A DNA stretch of 64,000 nucleotides, from positions 682,001-746,000 of the forward strand of contig NZ_OY761440.1 in assembly GCF_963664415.1 (NCBI RefSeq), in the 5' to 3' direction. The notes under the pieces were generated by a model, which was given only the letters and a program-made list of their open reading frames with translations, was not told the DNA's origin and searched no databases. This document shows positions 31,873 to 40,785 of this stretch, in pieces; positions within the stretch are counted from its first letter, which is position 1; every line of letters starts with the position of its first letter. Source of the DNA: an uncultured Desulfobacter sp. (GTDB taxonomy: Bacteria > Desulfobacterota > Desulfobacteria > Desulfobacterales > Desulfobacteraceae). The translations under genes and the position numbers were made by a program.

Positions 31873-33159
31873 ATGACCTATTCACAATCCGAAGAATACT
31901 GCAAACTGCTTGATTACGGCAGGCCCCCCAATGTGAAAAAGTGTTTCCCCCACTCAAAGGCACTCATTGTCAGCGGCAAATATATTGACCGCGCCATGCT
32001 GGCCAAAGGTGGTTGCATGACCATTGCAGCCAACGGTAGAAACGCCTTTGTCATCAAGGGAACTCTTGCCGCAGCCCAGCGTGCCAATGCAGCCGTTATC
32101 ATTGAAATTGCCCGCTCTGAGGGTGGTACCGGGGCCTATTGTGCCACCAGCCTTTGGAACATTGCAAGGCAGACCGATGCATATATGAATGAAATGGGGA
32201 TAACCGTTCCCGTGGCCATTCATGCCGACCATTTCGGAATTAAAAATCCCGAAGATGTTGAACCTGCAAAAACCGAAATCCTGTCCCTGTTTGATACCGG
32301 CATCACCTCCATTGCCATCGACGCATCCCACATGCCCGATGACCAGAACCTTTTGGCCAATATTGAATTAAATCCGTATGTTCCTGAATGGGCAGGACTT
32401 GAAACCGAAGTGGGTGAGATAAAAGGGGAACAGGGTCTTTCAACCGCTGAAGAAGCGTTGTTTCTTATCCAGGGACTCAATGCCCACGGCATTTTTCCGG
32501 ACTGGATCGCCCTGAACAACGGCACAACCCACGGCATTGAACAAAGCGATGCAGGTATCAATGTTGAACTGACGGCAGAAATTCACAAGACATTGGCCCC
32601 TTACGGAATTTCCGGCGCCCAGCACGGGACATCAGGAAACAACTCCGATCGTTTGCGCCAAATCGCCAAACACACCAAAACCACAAAGGCCAATGTTGCC
32701 ACGGCCCTTCAAATGATTTCCTGGGGGGTAAAGGTAAATGACTTCGGCAATGCCATCATGGATGACTCCGGTGCCTTCATCAAAGAACCGGGCAAAGGGG
32801 TCTCCCAGGCCACCTGGGAAAAAATGTGCGCTTTTGCCGCAGCCAATGACTGGCAAAAGGGGAATTTTAAAAAACTGAACAATCCGTTTGAAAATACGCT
32901 GACAGCCCAGGACGCACCGATTCGGGAACGAATGGTCAAAGATGTGGAAAATTTTGTATTTACGCTGCTCACGGACGTATTTAACGCAACGGATACCGCG
33001 GACCTGGTAAAAAAACAAATTCTGGAGACCCAGTCGCACATGCCGGGCTTCAAAGCAGAAAAAATCGAACAAAAGGATGAATGGACCCGGGGAAAAATTA
33101 TTGAAAAGGCCTCACGGATCACCTCCGACAAAGGCCCTGAAGGAGATTTTGACGATTAA
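31873..33159 (+). CDS. class II fructose-bisphosphate aldolase-like enzyme
   Basis: A 428-aa member of the class II (zinc) aldolase superfamily. Metal-ligand-type motifs are VAIHADHFG near residue 118, the acidic ETEVGEIKGEQG near 175 and GAQHGTSGNN near 255. It is longer than the usual 285-360 aa form because of a C-terminal helical extension (about 320-428). Likely reaction: reversible cleavage of fructose-1,6-bisphosphate in the cytoplasm. A related ketose-bisphosphate substrate cannot be excluded. A strong GGGAGGAT site precedes the ATG. Confidence 0.8.
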   Translation: MTYSQSEEYCKLLDYGRPPNVKKCFPHSKALIVSGKYIDRAMLAKGGCMTIAANGRNAFVIKGTLAAAQRANAAVIIEIARSEGGTGAYCATSLWNIARQTDAYMNEMGITVPVAIHADHFGIKNPEDVEPAKTEILSLFDTGITSIAIDASHMPDDQNLLANIELNPYVPEWAGLETEVGEIKGEQGLSTAEEALFLIQGLNAHGIFPDWIALNNGTTHGIEQSDAGINVELTAEIHKTLAPYGISGAQHGTSGNNSDRLRQIAKHTKTTKANVATALQMISWGVKVNDFGNAIMDDSGAFIKEPGKGVSQATWEKMCAFAAANDWQKGNFKKLNNPFENTLTAQDAPIRERMVKDVENFVFTLLTDVFNATDTADLVKKQILETQSHMPGFKAEKIEQKDEWTRGKIIEKASRITSDKGPEGDFDD

Positions 33160-33171
33160 AAATTTTTTTTC

Positions 33172-33198
33172 TAAAGTTTTAATTTTACCAAGCCGATA
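33172..33198 (+). promoter_or_regulatory. sigma-28 type flagellar promoter
   Basis: TAAAGTTT (33172-33179), 12 bases, GCCGATA (33192-33198). This matches the FliA consensus TAAAGTTT-N11-GCCGATAA except for one extra spacer base. It lies 24 bases before the ATG of the gene upstream of flgM, whose product restrains FliA, so the placement makes biological sense. Confidence 0.7.
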
Positions 33199-33221
33199 GT
33201 GGGGTTAAGGAGAAAATTAAA

Positions 33222-33656
33222 ATGCAGATACCTTCATACCAAATACAAAATGTCTTGAAAGTGTATTCAAGGCAATTCAGTCAGGGTAAGCTGCTGGGTA
33301 AAAATAAATTCAGCGATGCCAACAAGGTTTCTGCAGACAGTGTCAGCATCTCATCGGAAGGCAAACGTCAAGCCATTATAGATAAGGTTGCAAGCAACAT
33401 TGTCGATAAAATTATCACCGAAGGCCCCAATGAAAAAGATGAGGCCCAAATCACCAATCAGATTGAAAAAGAGATGGGTAAAAAAATTAATTTCACCAAA
33501 GAGAGAAATCAATTCACTTATACCTCGGTTGATGAAAATAATAATAAGGTAGTCCAGACCTTGTCCGTGGAAGATTCTAAATTCATTGTAGAACGGATGA
33601 CGGAACTGGCGCGCAAGGTGGCTGATTCCAATATGGAATCCCAGGAGGGTGTTTAA
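33222..33656 (+). CDS. DVU0524-like FlgM-associated protein
   Basis: A 144-aa soluble protein, mostly helical, with an N-terminal IPSYQIQNVLKVYSRQ segment that resembles the DVU0524 family found beside flgM in sulfate reducers. Its function is not known. A role in FlgM or late flagellar gene control is suggested by linkage and by the sigma-28-like promoter just upstream. AAGGAG precedes the ATG. The stop lies two bases before the flgM ATG. Confidence 0.75.
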   Translation: MQIPSYQIQNVLKVYSRQFSQGKLLGKNKFSDANKVSADSVSISSEGKRQAIIDKVASNIVDKIITEGPNEKDEAQITNQIEKEMGKKINFTKERNQFTYTSVDENNNKVVQTLSVEDSKFIVERMTELARKVADSNMESQEGV

Positions 33657-33657
33657 T

Positions 33658-33960
33658 ATGAAAATTGATACCATGCAGCGGTATATAAATCAAAGCTACG
33701 CTGCCAATAATGCCAATGCCACCGCCAACACCTCGGCGGACCAAGGTAAACAATCAGAAGAAACCCTTTCAGACAGCATTAATTTATCCGCCACCACCAG
33801 GGATCTTCAGAAAATTTCCGCCGCGGCTGAAAATGAATCCGAGGACAGAACCACGATGGTTGAGACCCTCAAGCAACAAGTTCAGGCAGGCCTGTACACA
33901 GTGAATGCCGAGCAGGTTGCAGAAAAAATGATGGGCTCTATTGTAAACGAATTAGGTTAA
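33658..33960 (+). CDS. flgM: anti-sigma-28 factor FlgM
   Basis: 100 aa from the ATG that follows AGGAGGG. An ATT codon-based longer frame from 33649 is less likely. The N-terminus is low-complexity Asn/Ala/Ser and disordered, as expected for FlgM. The C-terminal half (about 58-100) has the FliA-binding pattern RTTMVETLKQQVQAGLYTVNAEQVAEKM, seen in two helices. It holds sigma-28 inactive until export through the finished hook-basal body. It is followed by a clear terminator. Confidence 0.88.
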   Translation: MKIDTMQRYINQSYAANNANATANTSADQGKQSEETLSDSINLSATTRDLQKISAAAENESEDRTTMVETLKQQVQAGLYTVNAEQVAEKMMGSIVNELG

Positions 33961-33977
33961 TCACACGGCATTTTTTT

Positions 33978-34022
33978 CCCTCTTGCCTAAAGTATTGATA
34001 TCTTCAGGCAGGAGGGTTTTTT
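33978..34022 (+). terminator. intrinsic terminator after flgM
   Basis: CCCTCTTGCCT (33978-33988) pairs with AGGCAGGAGGG (34006-34016), with one mismatch, and is followed by TTTTTTA. Confidence 0.85.
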
Positions 34023-34095
34023 ATTTTTCAACACAACGCATTGATTTTTTTAAAAAAAGCATCTAAAATAAAACTATAAAATTCTCAGACCAACT

Positions 34096-34111
34096 CGGCA
34101 CGTTTGTTGCA
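34096..34111 (+). promoter_or_regulatory. sigma-54 promoter upstream of flagellar-linked gene
   Basis: CGGCAC-GTTTG-TTGCA (34096-34111) matches the -24/-12 consensus TGGCAC-N5-TTGCW except for the first T. The GG and GC dinucleotides are correctly spaced. The promoter lies 32 bases before the next ATG. Middle-class flagellar genes are often sigma-54 dependent. Confidence 0.75.
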
Positions 34112-34143
34112 GAATTCTTCCTTAAAGTTAAAAGGAGGACAAT

Positions 34144-34593
34144 ATGACCAATATTAACAATATCCAAAATATCACTCAAACACTTGACAGTCAGCCCCAA
34201 AAGGCACCACAGAGCAGTGGACAGGGATTTGAAGCCGTGCTCAATTCCGCACAGGAAAAAATACAGGCATCCGACGGGGAAACAGAAATCAATGAATTGG
34301 GTGAAATTTCTGCAATGGGCTTTGACATTCAAACCGTATCCGACATCGTTACGGATAAAACGGATAAACTGCTGAGCGACATAGAAAGCTATGCATCCCA
34401 GCTTGACAATACCAATGTCTCGCTAAAAGATATTAAGTCAGTGCTTGAAGGGCTCAATGAAGATGCCGCATCTTTATTGGAAGAAACACTGTCCCTTGGA
34501 GAAGATGACCAGGAACTCATAGATATTGCCACCAGTACGGCTATTACTGCAAAAACCGAATATCTGAAATTCCAGAGAGGAGATTACCTCTAA
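34144..34593 (+). CDS. unrecognised small protein of the flagellar cluster
   Basis: A 149-aa acidic, helical protein that I do not recognise. The N-terminal 45 residues are Gln/Asn-rich and probably disordered. The rest is amphipathic helices (about 60-140) in the manner of a small export chaperone or secreted flagellar component. It has an excellent AAAGGAGG site and its own sigma-54-type promoter, and follows flgM. This points to a flagellar role without identifying it. No hook-filament genes follow; mazG lies on the other strand. Confidence 0.65.
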   Translation: MTNINNIQNITQTLDSQPQKAPQSSGQGFEAVLNSAQEKIQASDGETEINELGEISAMGFDIQTVSDIVTDKTDKLLSDIESYASQLDNTNVSLKDIKSVLEGLNEDAASLLEETLSLGEDDQELIDIATSTAITAKTEYLKFQRGDYL

Positions 34594-34610
34594 CCAAAAC
34601 GCCATCGACG

Positions 34611-35405
34611 TCAGGTCTTTTTTTGTGCACAAACCTGCTTGGCTGCCTGCCAGTGCGTCTCCTTTTCTTCGGCAGTCATCTGCTTTAAATCAAGGCCCTT
34701 TTCTCCAATGGCGTCTTCCATAGTTCTGAATCGCTCCTCAAATTTTGAAGTGGAGCGGTAAAGAGCAGTTTCCGGATGAAACCCGGCAAATCTTGCCACA
34801 TTCACAAGGGAAAAAAGGATATCACCAAATTCAATTATGGCATCGTCCTTATCCTTGGAGAGTGCTGCCTCAAATTCATGTATTTCCGAAACGGCCGTAT
34901 CCAGAACCTGTCTCAGATTCTCCCACTCAAACCCAGCCTTAACAGCAGATTTGGAGACTTTTAAGGCCCGCAGCAAACTTGGCATTCCACCAGGCACATT
35001 GTCCAGGGCAGACCGTCTTTCAGATGTGCCGGAATGACGTTTCTCGCCGGCTTTAATGGCCTCCCATTGTTTATTCAACGCATCTTCAGATGTAATCTGA
35101 CTGTCTGCATAAACATGGGGATGACGACGAATCATTTTTTCAGCCACGGCATTCACCACCCGGTCAAAGGGAAATCTACCGGAATCAGCATAAATTTCCA
35201 TAATGAAAAGGATCTGAAAAAGGACATCCCCAAGCTCTTCGATAATATTGTCTTCATCATCTTTGACAATGGCTTCTTCCAGTTCATATACCTCTTCGGC
35301 CAGACACTTCCACATGGTGGCCGGGGTCTGTTTCCGGTCCCATGCACACCCGTTCTCCCCCCGAAGTCTTCGAATAATATCAAGCAGGGGAATTATTGTT
35401 TCCAC
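34611..35405 (-). CDS. mazG: MazG nucleoside triphosphate pyrophosphohydrolase
   Basis: A 264-aa two-domain MazG. Metal-binding ExxE-x12-ExxD-type motifs appear in the first domain (EEVYELEEAI, then EELGDVLFQI) and, weaker, in the second (IIEFGDILFSLVN). It hydrolyses NTPs to NMP and pyrophosphate for house-cleaning. The start is GTG inside the 3' end of cvpA (13-base overlap) with AAGGA upstream, so the two are translationally linked. Confidence 0.92.
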   Translation of the reverse strand: METIIPLLDIIRRLRGENGCAWDRKQTPATMWKCLAEEVYELEEAIVKDDEDNIIEELGDVLFQILFIMEIYADSGRFPFDRVVNAVAEKMIRRHPHVYADSQITSEDALNKQWEAIKAGEKRHSGTSERRSALDNVPGGMPSLLRALKVSKSAVKAGFEWENLRQVLDTAVSEIHEFEAALSKDKDDAIIEFGDILFSLVNVARFAGFHPETALYRSTSKFEERFRTMEDAIGEKGLDLKQMTAEEKETHWQAAKQVCAQKKT

Positions 35406-35914
35406 GTTTTTTTCAATCCTTCCAACTCTTTAGTGAAATCCATTTTGATATTCCGGGAAATAAACAAGGTCAGGGCATCGGCAACTCGGGCAAGGTAAGG
35501 TGCGGTTTGGGACGCTGCCATATGATGACTACCGTTGGGTGCAAAACTTGTAATAATTATAAACAGAACGGTTGTGATAAGAATGCCTTTGGCAGCCCCA
35601 AAAATCACACCGAATGTTCTGTTCACCCAGCCGAGAAAAACAATGTTCAACAATTTGTGAATCAAAGCCGCAACAATCCCCACAGCGATGAGAATCAGAC
35701 AGAACAATACAAAAAAACAAACAAGTTTTTGAATCTGCGGCGAAGAAATATATGATTCAATATAGGGAATCAACTGGGGATAATAGGTATTGGCCCCGTA
35801 AAAACCAGCCACAACGCCCACGATGCCGGAAATCTCTCGAACCAGGCCTTTAAAGCCCCCACGAATAAGACAAAACCCCACTATGATCAATACGCAAAGG
35901 TCAAAAAAATTCAT
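35393..35914 (-). CDS. CvpA family membrane protein
   Basis: 173 aa from the ATG behind AAGGGAACGT. A longer open frame reaches 36145 through repeat C but has no coding character. Four hydrophobic segments and an N-terminal MNFFDLCVLIIVGFCLIRGGFKG-type start (seen in pieces) fit CvpA/colicin V production proteins, whose true role is unsettled. It overlaps mazG by 13 bases. Confidence 0.8.
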   Translation of the reverse strand: MNFFDLCVLIIVGFCLIRGGFKGLVREISGIVGVVAGFYGANTYYPQLIPYIESYISSPQIQKLVCFFVLFCLILIAVGIVAALIHKLLNIVFLGWVNRTFGVIFGAAKGILITTVLFIIITSFAPNGSHHMAASQTAPYLARVADALTLFISRNIKMDFTKELEGLKKTWKQ

Positions 35915-36004
35915 ACGTTCCCTTAATTTGATTATGATTACAAAAGCAGAGCCTGAAAAGCGTCCCGTATTTGAGCTGCTCGGTAGATGAGCATAAGCTC
36001 GCAA

Positions 36005-36092
36005 AGTTACCCAAATGCAAGAGGCAAAAATTTTGCACCTCTTGGCTGCGAGGATTGCAAGCGTCCCTGCAATGCCGCAGATTGGGTGACTT
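36005..36092. repeat. palindromic repeat family C, copy 1
   Basis: GTTACCCAAATGCAAGAGGC...GCAATGCCGCAGATTGGGTGAC forms a long imperfect palindrome with AAAAATTTT and GAGGATTGCAA blocks inside. It matches the reverse complement of the element at 58861-58981 in both arms but lacks the outer GTTTGGATAAAAA arms. It lies between the divergent cvpA and phoH genes. Confidence 0.65.
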
Positions 36093-36189
36093 CTCGTTGA
36101 AGCACTAAGTATAAACAGATAACAGCAGGGCCCGTTCACAGTCAAGATTTTTATTGATTTTTAAACCAATAAAATGCACCCTATAGCCC

Positions 36190-37131
36190 ATGAAAAATCT
36201 TGAGTTTCAGAACATTACCCTTGCCCAAAAACTCTTTGGGACCCACAACACCAACCTGGAAAAAATCGCCCGGGCCTTTGATGTAAAAATAAACTCAAGG
36301 GGGGGGATACTTTCAGTCAGTGGTGCAGAAAAAAAAGCAGACAAAGTTATAGACCTGCTCAGTCAGCTTTATGAGCTTGTGGAAGAAAAAATACGATTGA
36401 CGCCGGCTGTCATAGATGCCGCCATCAATTCGGCGCAACAGGGTCGTGGCACCCCTTTGAAAAAGATATTTACCACCACAATCGTGGTAACAGCCAAGAA
36501 CAAGCCCGTCACCCCCCGAACCCCAACCCAATTAGCATACACCGAGGCCATAAAATCCAATGACATCCTTTTCGGAATCGGGCCGGCCGGCACAGGCAAA
36601 ACATATCTTGCCATGGCCATGGCTGTTGCGGCATTTACAAAGGGTGATGTAAAAAAAATCATCCTGACCCGTCCTGCGGTGGAAGCCGGTGAGGCATTGG
36701 GTTTTCTCCCCGGTGACCTGGCTGAAAAAATAAACCCATATTTACGGCCGCTATATGATGCCCTTTATGATATGCTTGATTTTGAAAAAGCCAGAGCATA
36801 TATTGAGCAGGAAACTATTGAGATCGCACCCATTGCATTCATGAGAGGCAGAACCCTGAACGATGCATTTATCATCCTGGACGAGGCCCAGAATACCACC
36901 TCCCAGCAGATGAAAATGTTTTTAACCCGTATTGGATACGGTTCAAAGGCCATTGTTACAGGTGATATTACCCAGACAGACCTGCCCGGCGGGAAAAAAT
37001 CAGGCTTGGTGGAAGCCAGAAAACTGCTTTCCCGAATAAAGGGGATCTCATTTATAGAATTCTCAAAGGAAGATGTTGTCAGACACCGGTTGGTGTCCAA
37101 TATCATAAACGCTTATGAAAAAAGCAAATAA
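36190..37131 (+). CDS. PhoH-like ATPase
   Basis: A 313-aa protein with a short KH-like N-terminal region and a PhoH P-loop ATPase domain: Walker A GPAGTGKTYLA (about 132-142), FILDEAQNTTSQQMK (Walker B) and ATGDITQTDLP-type motif near 260. PhoH/YbeZ is usually linked to ybeY and works with it in rRNA or RNA maturation. Here ybeY is two genes downstream. The stop overlaps the next gene by 17 bases. Confidence 0.9.
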   Translation: MKNLEFQNITLAQKLFGTHNTNLEKIARAFDVKINSRGGILSVSGAEKKADKVIDLLSQLYELVEEKIRLTPAVIDAAINSAQQGRGTPLKKIFTTTIVVTAKNKPVTPRTPTQLAYTEAIKSNDILFGIGPAGTGKTYLAMAMAVAAFTKGDVKKIILTRPAVEAGEALGFLPGDLAEKINPYLRPLYDALYDMLDFEKARAYIEQETIEIAPIAFMRGRTLNDAFIILDEAQNTTSQQMKMFLTRIGYGSKAIVTGDITQTDLPGGKKSGLVEARKLLSRIKGISFIEFSKEDVVRHRLVSNIINAYEKSK

Positions 37132-39556
37132 CCAGGGTTGGCTTAAGCAGGCCGGGCAAGCCCTGTCACACACCCCGTATCTGCCGCCGGTAATGTTTCT
37201 TCTGGTCGTAACGCTGTTCGTTCTAGCCCAAACCTTTGACCACACGACCGAATCATATGTATACCAAATAGGGGATGTTGCGGGCAGGGACATCAAAGCA
37301 CCCAAAGATTTCTTCATAGAAGACAAGGCCACCAATCTGGCCAAAATGAATTCTGTCGAAACATCAGTCAGAACGGTATATGATTTTGATGCCAATTTAT
37401 TGGGAAACATAACCTCCGGCATTGCATCGGCCATGCATTTTGGATGGGGGATGTTTCACCCACCGGACAATACCCCCAAAAATACCCCACCGGAATCTCC
37501 GGAGGCAGCCTTACCTGAATCGCAGGAGACCGCCTCGCCTGAATTGCCGGAACTCTCCTTCTCCATGGCCCTGGCTTTAAAGCCCGAATTTGAAAAAAAA
37601 TTGGGCATCAAAATTTCCAAAGGCGCGTTCCAAATCCTGTTCAATGAAAAATTTTCCGAAGAGGTCACGGGATACCTTACGGCCATCATAAGCACTATTT
37701 TGACCAACGGCGTCGTAAGCAACAAAGAGATTCTCCTGGCTGAAGAAGAAAAAGGAATCACCCTTAGGACCATCCAGCCCCACAAGGAGCGTGTTGTTAC
37801 CAATCTCAAGGTTTATTACGGACCGGACCAGGCCAAGTCGATGGTAAGGGTTGTAGGGCAACCCATTCTGAAAGGCGTCAACTACAGCCTGGCCAACCTG
37901 GTTGTGGATATCTGCCAGCGACTTTTGCGGCCCAATATCACCCTGAATAAAAACGAGACCCAAAAGCGCATCCGGGAAGCCCAGGCAAAGATTAAACCGA
38001 CCCTTTACCAGATCAAGGCAGGCGAAATGATCATCCGGGAAGGGGAACGGGTTGATGAACTCAAATTGGTCAAGCTCAACACCCTAAATGAACAGGTCGA
38101 AGATAAAGATGTGATCATGACCATTAGCGGCATCGGCATGTTCACCAGCCTTTTGCTTATTGTAGTATATTTTCTCTACCTCAAAGATCATCCAAAGCTT
38201 AGCCGGGATATGAATAAACACATGGCCTTTTTAACCCTGGGCCTTTTGCTTTATATTGGATTTACTGAGCTTGCCGTATACATTGCCCACGCCTCAAATC
38301 CGGAAATGACCGGCAAAATCACCTCAAATGCAATATATATGGTGGTGCCGTTGCCGGCCGCAGCCATGATCACCTGTATTTTTTTGGGGTTTGATATCGC
38401 CCTGTATTTTTCTTTGGTACTTTGCAGCTTATGCACTATATCCTTTGGCGGCGGGTTCCAGGTCTTTTTGTTCTTTTTTCTGTCCAGTATTACAGCAGCG
38501 TACTGGATCAAGGAACGAAACGAACGTCACCATTTCATTGTAGCCGGTTTCAAACTGGCGATTTTTAATGCATGCCTTGCCATCGCTCTGGGATTTTTCA
38601 TGCCCTCCCAGGCACTACCCTGGGGTATATTGACGAAACAGGTAACAATGGCGGTGGGCGGTGGTGTTTTTGCGGCCATTCTTACAGTGGGGTTCACACC
38701 CTTGATCGAAGTCCTGTTTAACTATACCACGGCTGCAAAGCTCCTGGAATTTTCAAATCTGGATCAGCCCCTGATCAAAAAATTAATGATCGAGGCCCCG
38801 GGTACATACAATCACAGTGTCATTGTGGCGACCCTAGCCGAAGCCGCCGCATCCGCCATCCATGCGGACAGTCTCAAGGCCAAGGTCATGGCATATTACC
38901 ATGACATCGGTAAACTGGACAAAACCATGTATTTCATTGAAAATCAGTCTGACGGACGGAACCGTCATGACAAACTTTCCCCGTCCATGTCCGCGTTGAT
39001 CCTCATCGGCCATGTCAAAAAAGGCGTGGAAATAGCTAAACAATATAAACTGGGTAATGAAATTGTGGAAGGCATTATTCAGCACCACGGCACCTCCCTG
39101 ATAAAATATTTTTACAACAAAAGTCTGAAAGCCGGAAATGAAAACATTAATGAAGATGATTTCAGATATCCAGGCCCCAAACCCCAGACAAGGGAGGCGG
39201 GCATCGTCATGCTCGCAGATGTGGTAGAGGCCGCGACCCGGGCACTTGAACGCCCGACCCCATCCAGAATCAAGGGCCGTGTAAAAGAACTGATCAATGA
39301 CATATTTGCAGACGGTCAGCTCGAAGAGTGCGAAATGACGTTAAAAGATCTGCACCAAATTGCTAAAAGTTTTAATAACATTTTAACCTCGATCTACCAC
39401 AGCCGTATTGAGTATACGGACAAGACCCAGGATAAAAAGCAGGACAAGAAGAATGGAAAAACTAAAGATACTGATAGACAACCAACAAAAGGAGAGGCAG
39501 CCAACGGCGCCCCTGCACCAAAAGACCGAACAGATCTTAAACGCCTTGGGTTGTAA
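37115..39556 (+). CDS. 7TM-HD phosphohydrolase (PgpH/YqfF type)
   Basis: An 813-aa membrane protein. An N-terminal membrane helix (about 20-40) precedes a large extracytoplasmic 7TMR-HDED domain (about 50-335) that contains a Pro/Glu-rich insert near 115-145. Seven membrane segments (about 340-540) follow, then a cytoplasmic HD domain with YNHSV, AYYHDIGKLDK and IIQHHG. PgpH homologues degrade c-di-AMP. Whether this organism makes that nucleotide cannot be told here. The Lys/Asp-rich C-terminal tail overlaps ybeY in another frame by about 104 bases. Confidence 0.88.
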   Translation: MKKANNQGWLKQAGQALSHTPYLPPVMFLLVVTLFVLAQTFDHTTESYVYQIGDVAGRDIKAPKDFFIEDKATNLAKMNSVETSVRTVYDFDANLLGNITSGIASAMHFGWGMFHPPDNTPKNTPPESPEAALPESQETASPELPELSFSMALALKPEFEKKLGIKISKGAFQILFNEKFSEEVTGYLTAIISTILTNGVVSNKEILLAEEEKGITLRTIQPHKERVVTNLKVYYGPDQAKSMVRVVGQPILKGVNYSLANLVVDICQRLLRPNITLNKNETQKRIREAQAKIKPTLYQIKAGEMIIREGERVDELKLVKLNTLNEQVEDKDVIMTISGIGMFTSLLLIVVYFLYLKDHPKLSRDMNKHMAFLTLGLLLYIGFTELAVYIAHASNPEMTGKITSNAIYMVVPLPAAAMITCIFLGFDIALYFSLVLCSLCTISFGGGFQVFLFFFLSSITAAYWIKERNERHHFIVAGFKLAIFNACLAIALGFFMPSQALPWGILTKQVTMAVGGGVFAAILTVGFTPLIEVLFNYTTAAKLLEFSNLDQPLIKKLMIEAPGTYNHSVIVATLAEAAASAIHADSLKAKVMAYYHDIGKLDKTMYFIENQSDGRNRHDKLSPSMSALILIGHVKKGVEIAKQYKLGNEIVEGIIQHHGTSLIKYFYNKSLKAGNENINEDDFRYPGPKPQTREAGIVMLADVVEAATRALERPTPSRIKGRVKELINDIFADGQLEECEMTLKDLHQIAKSFNNILTSIYHSRIEYTDKTQDKKQDKKNGKTKDTDRQPTKGEAANGAPAPKDRTDLKRLGL

Positions 39557-39917
39557 TAACCACGAAATTTCCATCGTGGTTACTGATGATGTCCAGGTCA
39601 GGGATTTGAACCGCTCTTACCGGGGAAAAGACACGCCCACCAATGTGCTCTCATTCCCCATGCAGGAGGGAGAATTCTCAGATATCACCCCGGGACTTCT
39701 CGGGGATGTGGTAATCTCCCTTGATACGGCCCGTGCCGAGGCCCAAGCAGGTGGCATTTCTACGGATGAACGGATGTCCCAATTATTGATTCACGGCATT
39801 CTTCATCTGATTGGATTTGATCATGAATTGGGAGAAATCCAAGCTTTGGAAATGGAAGAAAAGAGTCTTGAACTGCTCAGGATCATAGAACCCAATATCG
39901 ATCTGCCCGCATTCTAA
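39453..39917 (+). CDS. ybeY: endoribonuclease YbeY
   Basis: 154 aa from the ATG after AGGACAAGAAG. A frame reaching back to 39408 is out of character for the family. The zinc motif HGILHLIGFDHE is near residue 110, and DVQVRDLNRSYRGKDTPTNVLSF-type sequence (in pieces near 45-65) is family-typical. It matures 16S rRNA 3' ends and acts in ribosome quality control. The first 34 codons lie inside the 3' end of the pgpH-like gene in a different frame. Confidence 0.92.
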   Translation: MEKLKILIDNQQKERQPTAPLHQKTEQILNALGCNNHEISIVVTDDVQVRDLNRSYRGKDTPTNVLSFPMQEGEFSDITPGLLGDVVISLDTARAEAQAGGISTDERMSQLLIHGILHLIGFDHELGEIQALEMEEKSLELLRIIEPNIDLPAF

Positions 39918-39958
39918 ATAGTTCCTGTAGAAACTAAATAAATTTAAAGGATATTAAT

Positions 39959-40678
39959 ATGGCTGAATTAGCTGTCAATGTAGACCATGTGGCAACCCTT
40001 CGCCAGGCAAGAGGCGCCAAATACCCGGAACCGGTCCAGGCCGCCCTGGCCGCAGAAACCGCCGGAGCAGATGCCGTTGTGGTCCATCTGCGGGAAGACC
40101 GCCGCCACATCCAGGAACGAGATGTCCGGCTTATTTCCCAGACAATAAAAACCCGGTTGATTCTTGAAATGGCTGCCACCAGTGAAATGCTGGGCATAGC
40201 CCTGGACATTAAGCCCGATACCGTCACCCTTGTACCGGAAAAAAGAGAAGAGCTGACCACCGAAGGCGGACTGGATGTCATTACCCATATGGAGCACATC
40301 CGGCAGGCTATAACCACCTTAAAAAATGCCGGCATCAAGGTCTGTATCTTCATTGATCCGGATCTGGATCAGATCAAAGTGGCCCACAGAATTGATGCCG
40401 ATTCCATTGAAATACATACAGGTGCATTCTGCGATGCCACAACCTCGTATGACCGGGATAGGGAATATACAAGGATTGTGGATGCAGCAAAAATAGGTGC
40501 CCGCCTGAACTTAGGGGTTCATGCCGGTCATGGCATCTGTTACCAATCTATCAAGGAATTCAAGGGATTGTCAGAAATAACTGAATACAGTATCGGACAT
40601 GCCATCATCTCAAAAGCCGTCATGACGGGCATAGACACAGCCGTCAGGGATATGGTTCAATTAATTAAAGATCTGTGA
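39959..40678 (+). CDS. pdxJ: pyridoxine 5'-phosphate synthase PdxJ
   Basis: A 239-aa TIM-barrel enzyme that condenses 1-deoxyxylulose 5-phosphate with 3-amino-2-oxopropyl phosphate. The N-terminus LAVNVDHVATLRQARG and the HLREDRRHI motif are diagnostic. Length is normal. It lies 41 bases after ybeY with AAAGGATAT upstream and is probably part of the phoH-pgpH-ybeY-pdxJ operon. Confidence 0.95.
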   Translation: MAELAVNVDHVATLRQARGAKYPEPVQAALAAETAGADAVVVHLREDRRHIQERDVRLISQTIKTRLILEMAATSEMLGIALDIKPDTVTLVPEKREELTTEGGLDVITHMEHIRQAITTLKNAGIKVCIFIDPDLDQIKVAHRIDADSIEIHTGAFCDATTSYDRDREYTRIVDAAKIGARLNLGVHAGHGICYQSIKEFKGLSEITEYSIGHAIISKAVMTGIDTAVRDMVQLIKDL

Positions 40679-40785
40679 TTTACATTTATTTCATTGATCT
40701 GTTATATTAAAGTCTTAAATAAAAAGAACTTAAAATCTTAGGAAATACCGGAAAAATGGTACTCCCCGGTGAATAGATTATTAAA

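Noticed and set aside
35915..36145. 77-codon N-terminal extension of CvpA
   Set aside because: It translates palindromic repeat C. The ATG at 35914 has a ribosome-binding site and the typical CvpA start.
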